This document shows positions 52,348-63,514 of a stretch of 64,000 bases of DNA, in pieces (position 1 is the first letter of the stretch; each line of letters begins with the position of its first letter). This DNA comes from Chrysopilus asiliformis (taxonomy: Eukaryota; Arthropoda; Insecta; Diptera; Rhagionidae). The position numbers were made by a program, and so were the translations under genes. Location of the stretch: assembly GCA_964034945.1 (NCBI GenBank), contig OZ035960.1, forward strand, positions 14,139,903 through 14,203,902, in the 5' to 3' direction. The notes beneath the pieces were generated by a model that saw nothing but the letters and a program-made list of their open reading frames with translations, had not been told where the DNA came from and ran no database searches.

Positions 52348-52432
52348 ACGTGGCGCTACGCGTTGTCAAAAAGGGAACTTTTCGGGGTACGTAGAACGTG
52401 GCGCTACGCGTTGTCAAAAAGGGAACTTTTCG
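52348..52432 (+). repeat. 37-bp perfect direct duplication, period 48
   Basis: The unit starting acgtggcgctacgcgttgtc occurs at 52348-52384 and 52396-52432 without mismatch, separated by 11 bp. It lies at the edge of the repeat-poor block. Confidence 0.9.
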
Positions 52433-52499
52433 CGTTAAATTTTGATTATTTGGCAATAGAGAGCCTAGAATTTGGAAACTGTGAAAGCAAACTCTGATT

Positions 52500-52850
52500 A
52501 GAACAGTTTTTTTTTCAGCAGCTTGGAAAATAGCTCAATAAGTTTATTTGGTCCTAAAATTGAACTTAAAATGTTAAATGTTGATTTTACATTGGTAAGA
52601 GAAAGTCTCATCCAAATCAGATCAGTGGTGGTCAAGTTATAGGCCAACATACAGAAAAACAGAAAGCAATATGCATAAATCCAGGAAACTGGTAGAACAA
52701 AGGGGAACCTCGGGTTGATCCAATGTCTAAGACCTGCCCATTGTTGGCAGTAAGCTCCCCTGAAAGTATCCTCCAAATCGGCTTAGTAATTCTCGAGTTT
52801 TAAGCGAACAGACAGACACACAAGCCTGTTATATAATAGATGGATTATTA
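52500..52850 (-). repeat. TE fragment with GTGTGTCTGTCTGTTCG end
   Basis: On the minus strand: atctattatataacaggctt, gtgtgtctgtctgttcgctt, aaaactcgagaattactaag, ccgatttggaggatactttc. This is the same line order as at 31130 and 35866 (TA-rich start, GTCT tract, 'aaaact..' line, 'ccgatt' line). Confidence 0.5.
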
Positions 52851-52854
52851 ATAA

Positions 52855-53295
52855 TACTATTATTGGATCGACTTGATATTTAATAATTAAAATTTTTCTG
52901 GTACGCAAATTTGATATCCCAAATTATAAATTTTAAAAATTATTTTAATTTTTTTAAGGCGGTGCTTTTTTTATTAAGCTATTTTTACGTGAATGGGGAG
53001 ACCGAAAATAATTTCTACAATTTCAAAAATATAAAGTTTTGCTTATGCTAGGTTTTGCTAGGGATTAAAAGATCCAGAACAGTTCTATGATTTTTTATTA
53101 GAAATTGTTCGATGAAAAATAGTGACATTTGAAATTGGCGCCGCATGCGTCAAGAAAAAAAGCAGAAAATCAAAGATAAGGCCATGAAAATAAAAAATTC
53201 ACGCACCAAAAAAGTAGTGGTTTTTATTGGTTTACTTTTGGTTCTAAAGCGTCATAAAATTTACATATGGTGTTTTGATAATGATTTTTGTCACA
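52855..53295. other. No gene recognised
   Basis: AT-rich; nothing supported. Confidence 0.3.
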
Positions 53296-53303
53296 ATTAG
53301 AGC

Positions 53304-53984
53304 CAGTGGCGTATCAGAGTCAGTGGGGGTTTAAAGTTTAATTGCCTCAAAGATCGATGTTCTAAAAATAGATCTTCAAATTGTCCATAGCGTCAAAAAG
53401 ACTTATAAGGGGTTTTACGTTTTAAGGTGCCACTCCACATGAGAGTAAATACGCGAGTAACTCTCAAAAACTCTCGAGAGTTACTCGCAGGAGGTTGTCC
53501 ATTTGAGAGTTAATTTCGGCGATTTTTCTATTGCTAATAGCAAAATCGAGCTTCTAGCGTTCTCGAGAGCTACTAGCGAAATTCAAACGCTGTTCGTATC
53601 TGGCGAGCTACTCTCCGAGAGTTCAGTGGTGGCCTCTTGACTAGAGAGTAGAATCACTTTTTGCAGCTCGCAGAAACTAGCTCGCGAGTTTCTGCGAGCC
53701 ACTCTCAGAGACGTGTCCATTTGCGAGTAGCTGCTATCGAGAGGTTCTCGCCGGCAGTTACTCTCATGTGGACCGGCACCTTTAGGTGGTTGCCCATGCA
53801 ATACGTCACGCTAATTTTCGCCTTTTCGGGCTCTTCCTTAGTCTCGGTTTTTCGTATGGAATTTTACACCACCGCCACATTACTGCAGATCCCTTTCCAA
53901 CCAAAACGTATTTTATGGACAGCCACTTATCGAGCACCCAACGGTTTTTCACGAGGGGGATTAAAATTTGTAGTTACGCCACTG
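53304..53984. mobile_element. hAT-like element (CAGTGGCGTA ends) with a nested Harbinger-like MITE
   Basis: CAGTGGCGTA at 53304 and its complement TACGCCACTG ending 53984. The flanks attagagc / accagaac share five of eight bases, a decayed 8-bp duplication. The interior includes the TCCATAAAATACG motif (inverted, near 53908). The open frame at 53661-54002 is incidental. Confidence 0.6.
53425..53781. mobile_element. Harbinger-like MITE (357 bp), TTA flanks
   Basis: TTA (53422-53424) then AGGTGCCACTCCACATGAGA, and the complement of AGGTGCCGGTCCACATGAGA ending at 53781 followed by TTA (53782-53784). The interior is full of gagttactcgc / ctcgagag palindromic motifs (53450-53490, 53555-53720). 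Confidence 0.8.
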
Positions 53985-54287
53985 ACCAGAACTATGCTAT
54001 GAGATCATAATTTTGGCACTTATTAGAAAAACTCCAATTGTGTTCGTTGAAGAAATATTTTCAACAAATTGACATTTCTTAATGCAAGCATATGAACTCG
54101 TAAAGAAACATTTGAAATCATAAGATTTCATTTTTAAATTGAATTCCGTGAAAATTTTGTGGTTCCAGAAATTTTTCTATGCCGCTTTTGAGTGATAAAG
54201 ATTTTAAAATGACAACAGAGAATTTAAAAGACAATAGATTGTCATTTACTCAACGATTTGTAAGTGTAACGTGTGCTTAATTCAGAG

Positions 54288-54374
54288 GGCCTATTATGGA
54301 ATGCGATCGTAATCGTAACGATCGGAACTGTCGGCCATTCCCCATCGTTACGATTACGATTGTATTCCAAGGGT
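54288..54374. repeat. Short palindromic MITE (~87 bp)
   Basis: ggaatgcgatcgtaatcgta then acgat (54298-54322) is complemented by atcgttacgattacgattgt then attcc (54344-54368). The outer ends gggcctattat / aagggtcc pair loosely. Compact hairpin with a spacer of about 20 bp. Confidence 0.7.
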
Positions 54375-54376
54375 CC

Positions 54377-54775
54377 TTTTTTTGATTTTTATTACAAGTC
54401 TTTTACTAAAATAATATCAAAATCAGCAATTTGTCTATGAAATTCAACTAATCCCAACACATACGAACTTTCTCGGCTTACAGGCAATTAAAAATTAACA
54501 AAATGTTCTATTATTTTTGTGGATGTTTTCACATCCGAAAAGCTCTTCCTAATAGGTCACGTTTGTTTGCTCTGAAACCCCACTAGGAGCCAGTTTCTGG
54601 CATTTTGCACAGTTAAAACTTTTGAAGTTCAAATTTTTGTCCATTTCCTGGTTAACCCATTATAAATTGGAAAATTTCTGTAATAAAAAAGAATCTGTTT
54701 AATGACTAAAATTATTATTATAAAACGCAATTCATTTTTACATATTTCTTACACAAATATATATCTTAATATATA
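54377..54775. other. Repeat remnant; no gene
   Basis: gctctgaaaccccactagga (54576) is the inverted match of 25589. Nothing else supported. Confidence 0.3.
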
Positions 54776-55205
54776 AAGGGTGGGCCAAAACAATAAATTA
54801 TCAATATTTTTCGAGAAGAGTCCTCAAATAAACCGTCAATTTTTACCTAAAAAAGATCTAAAACGGTTTTTAACTTTTAGGGGACATTAAATGACTTTTC
54901 GGGGGCTGAGTTTTACAGTCACTCCTCTTACAGTTTGTAATATTTTTTTTGTTCGGATTTTAAAATAAGTAAAATGGAAGGGAAGGGGGAGGAAATTTTA
55001 TAAATCAAATATCAGAAACGACATTTTTGAAGTAATGGAAAATTTCGATTTCGCAAACCTATTCCAATGCCCGTTTCAATTGAAAGCTTTATGAACGTTA
55101 TGTTTTTAGAGTTTTCTCTTAGAATTTCTGGAAGTAAGCGGGAACAAAACATTGAATAACAAAGCAATTAAGTGTTGAAATTCCTCTTTGGCCACCCTGT
55201 ACCGT
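54776..55205. mobile_element. Possible DNA element with GGGTGG(G)CCAAA ends
   Basis: taaagggtgggccaaaacaa (54774) and the complement of tacagggtggccaaagagga (ending about 55202) form imperfect 15-bp ends about 425 bp apart. The interior has no ORF. It lies immediately downstream of the THAP gene stop. Confidence 0.5.
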
Positions 55206-55221
55206 TTATCAAAACAAATCT

Positions 55222-55671
55222 TTAATATTGTTCGAATTTAAATGGTTCGTATTCAACAATAATCGTATGGCCGTCACTCGTTATAATTTGGTCGGCGCTC
55301 TCCTCAGTTTCGATTACTTCTAGGTTCTCCTGCGTTTCGTGGTCCTCGATCTCAATATCGTGCTTAACCTGTACGGACTGCTTCTGCTGGCCTTCTTTCT
55401 TTAGCTTCTTTGCGTCTGGAAACCGGGGCGGTGTCTCGTCGAGGTAAAGAGTGGGCACAGCTCCGTCGATTAAGTAGCGCTTCTTTGATCGGGGCTTGAA
55501 CTGATCATCGGTGAAGTGGATGCTGCATATTCTGACGAACTTCCGAAATTTGTAGCGGGCCGATGAAGTCACGTATTTCATCCAGTCCGGCGGCGGCAGA
55601 TCGTAGTTGCATTTTATTTTGTGCAGCCTGTTTGTGTCCGATCCGCACTTTTTCATTAAACAATAAACCAT
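55222..55671 (-). CDS. Small THAP zinc-finger protein (149 aa)
   Basis: The frame encodes an N-terminal THAP domain with the C2CH pattern: Cys4, Cys9, Cys49 and His52 (C-x4-C-x39-C-x2-H), the invariant Trp30, Pro26, Phe53 and the closing AVPT (71-74). THAP domains bind specific DNA through zinc; they occur in transcription regulators and in P-element-type transposases. After the domain comes a basic stretch (DAKKLKKEGQQKQS, about 87-100), then an acidic tail (HDIEIEDHETQENLEVIETE) ending EYEPFKFEQY. There is no DDE/RNase H region, so this is a DNA-binding protein, not a transposase. The start MVYCLMKKC places Cys4 where the family expects it. A 5'UTR intron is likely (55683-55771). Its target and partners cannot be read from sequence. 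Confidence 0.85.
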   Translation of the reverse strand: MVYCLMKKCGSDTNRLHKIKCNYDLPPPDWMKYVTSSARYKFRKFVRICSIHFTDDQFKPRSKKRYLIDGAVPTLYLDETPPRFPDAKKLKKEGQQKQSVQVKHDIEIEDHETQENLEVIETEESADQIITSDGHTIIVEYEPFKFEQY

Positions 55672-55682
55672 TTTGCAGAGAC

Positions 55683-55771
55683 CTGAAAACCAACAAAAGA
55701 TTTGGTCAGTACAATGGCTGGAATCTTGCCAATACAGACTTTAATGTGTATTACAGATAATTGGGTACTTA
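55683..55771 (-). other. Likely 5'UTR intron of the THAP gene
   Basis: On the minus strand, gttggttttcag|gtctctgcaaaATG gives a good acceptor ending at 55683, 11 bases before the start. aaaaaa|gtaagta around 55771 is a strong donor. The leader exon would lie at about 55772-55900. Confidence 0.5.
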
Positions 55772-55904
55772 CTTTTTTACTTGCTCGCAGAAACTCTTTT
55801 TGATTTTTTTTAGCTTTATACCACGAGTAATAAACAGAAATTTAATAAAATTTGCTGTGTATCTTCTTCTTATTTTTCAACTGTCACACATTCCTCACCA
55901 ATTG

Positions 55905-56325
55905 TAGCCCTTGGGAAACTTGAGAGAGCTATGCCTTTTACTGCTGCCTCGTGGCGGAAAGATTTTTTTTTGGCTCGTCGTTTGAAAAACAAAAATGGAG
56001 TAAAAAATTGTTGGTTTTTACCGAAAGAACTTAATTGTTTATCAATTTATATTCTTTTGGGACAGGATTAGCCCACTAACAATAAAGCGCACCAATACTT
56101 ATCCCGTGAGGGATAAAGAGCGATGGCTGAAATAAAACCACAAATTATTTATTTTAATGAAAAAAATATGAAAAACATTTTATGAAAGAAATATTAAAAA
56201 TTGCGTTTTGTCGTTGCAAAGACAAATAAAAATACGCTGCTGGTGATTTAAAAAAAAATGAAACAATGTTTTTTATCAAAAGTAGCAGGATCTCAAGCAA
56301 AAATTGAATTGATTTTCATGTTTTC
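55905..56325. other. Upstream flank of THAP gene; nothing recognised
   Basis: Likely promoter side of the THAP gene. AT-rich without repeats I can identify. Confidence 0.3.
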
Positions 56326-56651
56326 CCACATTGTAAAAAAATATCAGTTGTGATCAATACAAAACTTTCCTCTGCAATATTTAGTTTCGGAAAAATATGT
56401 AATATTTTTTCAAATATCTCGAAAACCGTTAAAAATATGTGAAAACCGTTATAGGCAAAAATGTAGAATATTATATTTCTTATAAATTCGGTTACACGCA
56501 TTTTTTCATGAAAGTGGATAGTTCCCGAAAGACTTCCTAAAAAAACCGTTTTTTTTTCAAATATCTTGATGGTCTTTAGTATCTCTAACATGACACAAAA
56601 AAACCGTTAAAGCAAAAAAATGTAGAAAATTTATAATTTTATATTTTATTA

Positions 56652-57391
56652 CAGGGGAATCTCGAAAAGATGCACGATCGAAATGATAGAAATCCCAAAA
56701 AGATGAAAGGCATACTTTTAATATTGGAGTGTTCTAAAACATGAACGAGAAGAATCTTAACGTTCTAAACGATGAACGCCTCGTGGTACAATCCTTTTCT
56801 TTTCTTTTTTCACACAATTGGTTTGGGTATTTCTGGAGTAATGGTATATTCTTGTGGTAGTGCTTGAGTTTGTTTTTCCAGTAAAAAGTGAATTTCGCTA
56901 CAACAAAGGGCCGCGTTAGATTTTTAAACTTAAAACAAAAATGTGATGTTATCAAAGAGATAAAAAAGGGTTCTTCATACAAAACAGTTGCCAGCAGATG
57001 CAATTGCGGCTGTCAATATTTGCTTAAAATTTGCGGAACAATGCGACTCCAATTTTGACACTATTATAAATCTCCGAAAATTAAGAGAAAAAGCAGTATT
57101 GAAACAGCTTTCTGCTCGACGACAAACCAAAATCAGTGGTTTTTTTTCAGAAAATATAATTTCTAAAGAAATATATTATGTACATTACAACTGAATTTTA
57201 AAATGCACGCTGGTTCTTACATAACGCTTTTGTTGTTTTTAATTTTTTGCTGCCTTTGATTTCTTTAGAATGACGTTTATGTAACATACATGTGTCCTCT
57301 TTAAGTCAAAACTCCTTCCAAAAAGATGAACGATCTCGAAAAGATGACACGGCCGTGTTTTTTTAGTGTTCATCTTTTCGAGATTCCCCTG
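56652..57391 (+). mobile_element. pogo/Tigger-type deletion derivative (740 bp), perfect 21-bp TIRs
   Basis: TA (56650-56651), CAGGGGAATCTCGAAAAGAT at 56652, the exact complement ending at 57391, then TA (57392-57393). CAG-starting TIRs with a TA duplication are the pogo pattern. Subterminal aaaagatga motifs recur at 56699, 57320 and 57339. The only coding remnant is the transposase C-terminus at 56988-57174. Confidence 0.88.
56988..57194 (+). pseudogene. pogo/Tigger transposase C-terminal remnant
   Basis: The readable part is PADAIAAVNICLKFAEQCDS, then NLRKLREKAVLKQLSARRQT, KISGFFSEN, and a stop at 57192. The order (ADAI-x-A-L/V-N-x-C-x-K-F/W-A-E, then a basic helix, then Q-T-K-I-S-x-F-F near the end) is that of pogo/Tigger transposases. 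QTKISGFF fits the PCNA-interacting (PIP-box) pattern Q-x-x-I-x-x-F-F, which is known for pogo transposase. The DNA-binding and DDE regions are deleted and no ATG opens the frame. Confidence 0.7.
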
Positions 57392-57671
57392 TATATCCGT
57401 TTTTCCCAAAAAGTGCATAGGTTTCGAGATATTTTTAAAAAACGATTTTTGTTCGGAAACATCGTAGTGGGAGGTACGCGTTATAACTACCGTGGAAAGT
57501 AAAAAATGAACTCAAAATCTGAAAAAACAAATAAAGGTAAATGTGAAATGGATTAAAATCGCATTTAAGAAGAAAATCATTTTCCACCTTGGTCAAAGTG
57601 TAATTCTTTGACAACAAAATGTATACAACTTTGTTGGAATAGCTTCAGTAGTTTTTTAATTAAGAACATAA

Positions 57672-58219
57672 CAAAAGCTATAATTGCCAATCTGGCAATT
57701 ATTGAAAACCCGTATGGTGATTTAAGTGAACGGCGAACAGTTGTATCCAAAATCCACTTTGAAGTCAAATTTTCCAATAAGATTTTTTAAAATTTATTCC
57801 AATCGGATTTTGATGTATGGGAGTTTTATGTAGAATCATATCCTAAACAATTTTTGTTCTTGGACTTTTTGAATAAGATGCACCTATTTTGAGATATTCA
57901 CAAAAAACGTTTTCGTTTGTATGGGGGGTACACCCCCTAATAGTCCGTTTTTGCCCATTAACGAACTTAGCCTTGCATTTTACGAAAAACGGATCTATGC
58001 AAAATTTCAAGTCTCTAGCTCAATCCGTGCGCCCGCAATCCGCGCCACAGACGGACGGACGGACAGACGGACAGACGGACGGACATGCAAAATTCAATTT
58101 TTTTTTATCATTCTAAACACACTGGTCTAATTCATTTTTGTGTGTGATGACGGGATCTTGGCGTTACAAACGGTAAGACAAAGTTAATATACCCTTTGGT
58201 TCACCATGCGAGTATAAAA
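57672..58219 (+). mobile_element. Family C repeat, copy 6
   Basis: agctataattgccaatctgg, cggcgaacagttgtatccaa, aatcggattttgatgtatgg, gggggtacaccccc, ccattaacgaacttagcc, a gacggacggacggacagacg tract (58050), aacacactggtctaattc and the end hairpin TATACCC...GAGTATA. It is the closest relative of copy 1 in the EEIG1 intron. Confidence 0.82.
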
Positions 58220-58224
58220 ATGGA

Positions 58225-61200
58225 AACAATGAAGAAAATCGTAACTAAAATCTTTCGAAAGTTCTAATTTCAAACTCGATCGAACAATTCAGTTGAAATT
58301 GTGCCCCATCTTCTATGCAAATTCTTGAAATTTTAAAAATTAATTTTGAAACTAAAATTTCAAAAGTTTTCTTTTTGTTCGTTTACTACATTTTCTCGCT
58401 TAAATCTCGAAAAGCTTGTTGAAAAGCTTCGGAATTGGTTCCGAATTAAATCAATATTAAAAATGGCTGTTTTCTTTTGTATCTCAGATAAAAAGCTTGT
58501 AATTTGAAGAATTTTTTTATATTTCATATTCAATGCTAAAAACTGCACACCATATAACTTCGATGAAAACTCGATTAATCTTTGATTAGCACTTAGTGAC
58601 GCAGAACTGAACTGACGGACCTTAGCGAGGCGGTAAAAATTTAAACGCCGTTTAAATTAACACAAATTGCCCCGATTTAAGGACCAGAATGCTTATTAGT
58701 CAAATTCAGATAAAGTGTGGAGCAAAGACGTAGGAAAAAAAAACGATTCAGCACGTTTCCAGATCCAAAACTTTGTAGGTTCCACGCACACATACGAAAA
58801 CATTTGAAAAAGTTATCTTGAATTGTGTGTGTGTGTGTGTGAGTGTGTGTGTGTGTGATATAGAAGCATGTGTAGTTGAAAGGACTAAAATTCCTTCACA
58901 TTGAAATTTCACAGAGAGCAGAAGGATAACGCGTGAGCTTTTGGTCCTTTGATCATGCTCAGACATCCCGCCCGCCCTTAACGGTTTTCTAACCACTTTC
59001 CTGGCTGTCATGTTTACTACACATACACAGACGGAAAAAGAGGATACACGAGAAGAGCAGAGAAACGATTCTTGAGATGCCCTTTGGAGAAAGTATTTCG
59101 CTCAATTCTGCCCTCATGGATTTTTCTCGCCTGGCTCCATTTCCGTCTCCGACTCGGGGAAAATGAAATTTTCAGGCTCGTCAGGTTCTAGGACTCTCAG
59201 TCATGGAGTTCCAGTCGTACGGTCGTGTAAGGAGCTCTTCTGTACATTAGCCGCCGGGTTCGTTACAGGCTGAATGTTATTCTATTTGATAAGAAATTTT
59301 TATCTTTCACAAAACTCACATCCAAATCGGAGAAAAAAATCTCGCCCAAAATTCGGAAAAAGCCACGTTTCAATTAATTTTAGAATTATCAATAGTAGAG
59401 GTGGAAAAATTATGGCAAATCCGAGGCGATACTTTTGAAAATATATAATAAAATAAATGATGAATATTGTGTGCATAGAAATTTCCCAAATAGTTGAAAA
59501 AATTGTATAAAAATGCTTGTCGTCAGTGTTAGTTTAATTTAGAGCTATAGATTAATGCTATCAATTGATATTAGTGTCTAGATTCGTTAAGAAGAAGCAA
59601 AAAAAATGATTATGTTACAAAAAAAAATTTCCCTGCAATTTCCCGGTTGAGCGTTGGAGTCGATCGAATTTAAGGGCTTAACCAATAGATTACCAGTTTA
59701 AGATATCAATAAAAAAAATGTTTAGCGATTTACAGAAAATGTTCAAATTAATCAAACTAAGTGAAAATCAAATTATCAAATGATAAGGGTTGATCGAGTA
59801 AATTGAATTATCGAGGGGAAGTTGATTTTTGTTTGCTGTTGGATTCGTTGCGGGGAAAATTCGAAAAAGTGCAGTTTTATTGATGAAAGTTACAACTATA
59901 ATAGTTTCACTAGTGATTCCGTTAAATTATTAATTATTCTATCTATAAATTGAAAGAGTGTTAAGAGGGAAATATTGGAACGTTTAAAGAGAGAGAGAAT
60001 AAAATACGCAAAAAAAAACTCTCAAGAGAGATTGGGGGAAAAACAAGAGAGAAATAGAGAAAAAAAACATAAAAAAGTTAGTAACTTGCCCCCTTCCATC
60101 TCTTTTTCGTCTTATCAGCTACGGAAATATATATATATATTGTATATAAAGAAAAAAAATTAAAATTTTAAAGGGAAAAAGTAATTTTTTATCAAATAAA
60201 AATTAAATCGAATATGTTGTTGTTGTCGATGTTTGTGTCGCGTATGTGATTCGGTAGTAATACTCGATTACCTTTTATCATTTTCATATGTCAATTGTGT
60301 CCTTAACACTGGAGATTAAATTCAATCAACAGAAAGGAATAAAAATTAAAAATAATATAAAAGTAAATATGATTGTTTTTTTTTAAATTTTACAATAATT
60401 TTGTTGTTTTGAGAGTGACATTTTTTACCTCGAATTTTTCAGAAAACAAAATTTAGGGCGAATTTTTTTGGAAATGATAATAATTATTACATTTGACCGT
60501 TTATTTAGTCATCTATTTTAGTATATCTTTTGCATCCTCAAGATTAGAGGCAAGGGATGGAGATTGACTTTTTTTTTGTCATCTGCACCCCCTCCCCCAA
60601 GCTAAATTCTGCTCCAACACCCACCCCTGAAGAAAAATGGAGAAAAACTTTGAGGACTATATCGTTCGTTCACATTCTTTCCCGATGGGAGGAGAGAATT
60701 AGACTATTTTCATGTTTTCCATTCCTCGAGAAATTGTTTTTCCTGTCTGATTTTCAATTATGTTTTATTTTATTTGTTTTTTTTCTGCCAAAAATTCCGT
60801 GGTTGATGTAACGACAGTGAAACTAGGGAGCATCGAGAACGAGTACAGAGTCCTGAAATAAATATAATTTGAGAGATTTCATATATAATAGAGAGAAAAA
60901 GTAAAAAATAGAGACGAAAATTAGAACAGTAATAATTATGGTATAAAATTGAAAACCAGCTGAACTAATACAACTATAAAAATTCGGGATCTAAATTTTA
61001 GCTTTTAAGGTTTTCACACAATTTCCCAAAGTGGACCACATTCAAAATGCTAATGTGTTCGGTTATCTTTATTCAATATGAATAGGGGTTTTGTTAAATT
61101 ATATTGAAAACACACACACACTGATATAAATTCTCTCACATTATTCTTGGTTTATGAAATATTTTGGGAATTTCTTGGAGAGATCCTTCTGTGCTGTTCG

Positions 61201-61625
61201 CTTACATCCTGCAGGCATGAAAGTAGGCAAAATACGAAGATGGCAGTTTGTCTACCATAATCTTAAGTGACAGGCTACCTTCCAACCAATATTATTTATT
61301 TACATGGCTTTCCATTCTCTTCACCTGACATAATTTATGTACAGACAAGGGTATGATATTTATTTTGCCAAAAAAAAATTGCATTAAGATGTTTTTCGCA
61401 TTTTTCTTCGTTTCCATGTAATTTTATATCTTTAATCGTTTCCAACAAAATTTATGTCATTATTCAAAACAGTAAAGAAAAATTGGATAACTATCAATTC
61501 GTTATTTTAACATTTTTCGAGATATTTTAGTTGTAAGATATTTTTTTATTAATTTGGATTGTTACGAATTGAAATTAAGTTGCAGTAGGTCTTGATTGGA
61601 CTTTAATTTCCTTCGTTTTACGTTT
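58225..61625. other. No gene recognised; simple repeats
   Basis: A (GT)n run at 58824-58857 interrupted by ga, a purine-rich AGAGAG stretch at 59985-60060 and an (AT)7 at 60127-60140. GC is raised at 58740-59280 without recognisable exons. Frames at 59975-60163 and 60557-60811 are low-complexity. Confidence 0.35.
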
Positions 61626-62119
61626 TGCAATTTAACACGTTGAGCGCCACGTGCCCACCGGTGAGCATTTTAATGTTAACCTTCATTTACTTCCGCCATT
61701 TCCTCGGCAAACCCGTCACCACGTCCCATACCGGCTAGCCCCTGAAATTGCCGTCTGGACGCGATGACTTACAATTCGATACTATTCATTTCTAGATTGG
61801 CGTTTCAAGCACTTCCGACCGTGATGACGGGCCGCCCTCATCATAGCAAGCTATGGCTGGTAGTATTTAAGCTGGTCTTTCAATTCGTTGGGGATTTCTT
61901 AGATACTGTTAAAATCGGCTTACACAGAGGACCAAGTGACCACCGGTGGGCATTATTCGATGGTGGGACAACGTAACCACCCATGGTCCCACAACGTGTT
62001 TCATTTCGAGACATCGTGACCACCAGTGGGAACCTTTTACATATATTTAGCTTTGAGAAATATTAAGTTTGGTCCCAGAATGTAAACCTGTTTTACTTGG
62101 AATTGGTAGGACTTGCAAT

Positions 62120-62953
62120 TAGTGTTGTGCCACGTAGTCTACGTGATGTAGACTACACCATTGTCTACGCGTAGACTATTACTGTAGACAATGGTCTATT
62201 CTCTACGCGTAGACAATGTAGACAATCAATAAAATAAAGGATAGCTGATTTAGTTTTAAAATCTCATTTTCTTCAATTATTTTTAGCATAATAAAGCACA
62301 ATTTAAAGGAAGCAATCGCCAAATGCTGTACATGAGAACTTCGGAGCAAACTTTAATGGCAAATCTAATTCTATGCATGCAATCTAAGTGGCTTCTAAAT
62401 CCTTTTTGATTAACACATTTTTCAATATAACGAACCGTTTATTTAAAAAACTGATTCATTTGTATGGGATGGCTTTGCTCATTTAAGAATATATGTTTAA
62501 TTTTTTCGAAAAACACGTTTGTTTCTAATCTTTAGCTTAATTCCGTTGAGAGTTTTCGTATTTACAGAAAGACGAAAATCTATACGGAAGTTATTAAAAT
62601 CGAATAAAGTAAATCAAATACCCGTAGTGGAGTATAAAAAATATTAAAAATAAAAACTACCAAAACTACAATAATTAGAGAATTTATGTTTTGTGCTTAT
62701 CTGTATTGTACATAAATCAATCTTAATCAGGCTCGGCATTTCTTGTGATTGGCCATTTCCTATATAGTATAGTATTAGATATATGACTCACTAATGACTT
62801 TGTTTTGACAGATATGAGAAAGTCTACATTGTCTACGCAAAGTCGACATTGTCTACGCCAATGTCTACATTGTCTACCCCAAATCTATTGTCTACGCTAT
62901 TGTCTACACTGACATGTAGACAATTAAAGTCTACGCGTAGAGGAACAACACTG
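62120..62953. mobile_element. hAT-type nonautonomous element (834 bp), perfect 8-bp duplication
   Basis: cttgcaat at 62112-62119 and 62954-62961 is a perfect 8-bp duplication. The ends are TAGTGTTGTGCC and the complement of CAGTGTTGTTCC. Near both ends, many copies of ttgtctacg / gtctacgcgtagac are clustered (62135-62225 and 62820-62940). The middle (62290-62640) looks like a degraded family C sequence. No ORF. Confidence 0.88.
62290..62640 (+). repeat. Degraded family C sequence inside the hAT element
   Basis: ggaagcaatcgccaaatgct, acatttttcaatataacgaa, ccgtttatttaaaaaactga, ttcatttgtatggga and acccgtagtggagtataaaa follow the order of the family at 30.1-31.1 kb with heavy divergence. Confidence 0.4.
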
Positions 62954-63094
62954 CTTGCAATAAATCAATAAAAATAAATTTAAAAAAATGTTAGTCCCAG
63001 AATGTCACCCAAGGAATACCCGCTCCTAAGTACGCGGTCTACTGTGTAATTCAAAGAATGACCACCGGTGGGCACGTGGCGCTCAACGTGTTAA

Positions 63095-63510
63095 ATGTCG
63101 CATGGAAACAGTTGTTTTTAAAACAGTTATATTGTTTGCACTATACCTTTTCTACTACCTCTTTTTGGGAATACCGCGTATTATTAAATAAACTTTTAGT
63201 ACATCGAATTTCAGTTTAAAAATTCTTAAACCGCAATCGTTTGGGAGTGCCGATCCCGATAAAATTGTTATTTCGTTTGGGTGATTTGACACATATAGAA
63301 TTTTGTTTTATTATCTGTAGTAAATCAAACTCGATTTCATGAGTGGAAAAATATATCCGACGTGAAATAAACAACACAGACCCAGCCACGTGCCGCGATT
63401 TCATCGAAAGTTTTGATTCCTCAAAACATTCTGACATTTGAGCCGTGGTAACGATTTATACATACTCAATTCATGACGAAAACTTGACTAATCAGTAAGA
63501 ACTTTCATCT
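63095..63510. other. No gene recognised
   Basis: AT-rich with no repeats that I can match elsewhere. Confidence 0.3.
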
Positions 63511-63514
63511 ACAG

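Larger units (their letters stand above)
56330..57475 (+). mobile_element. Family B repeat, copy 4, split by a pogo-type element
   Basis: ttgtgatcaatacaaaactt, atatctcgaaaaccgttaaa, gtagaatattatatttctta, atatcttgatggtctttag and gtagaaaatttataatttta lie left of the insertion. tccgtttttcccaaaaagtg and cataggtttcgagatatt resume to the right at 57394. Removing 56652-57391 and one TA rejoins the repeat. Confidence 0.65.
61636..63090. mobile_element. piggyBac-type element with nested hAT-type element
   Basis: TTAA (61632-61635) then CACGTTGAGCGCCACGTGCC, and the exact complement ending at 63090 then TTAA (63091-63094). The TIRs match perfectly for 28 bases, to CCCACCGGTG. Subterminal accaccggtggg-type palindromes recur (61938, 62009, 63060). 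Without the nested element it is about 613 bp with no transposase, so it is a nonautonomous piggyBac-like element. Confidence 0.85.
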
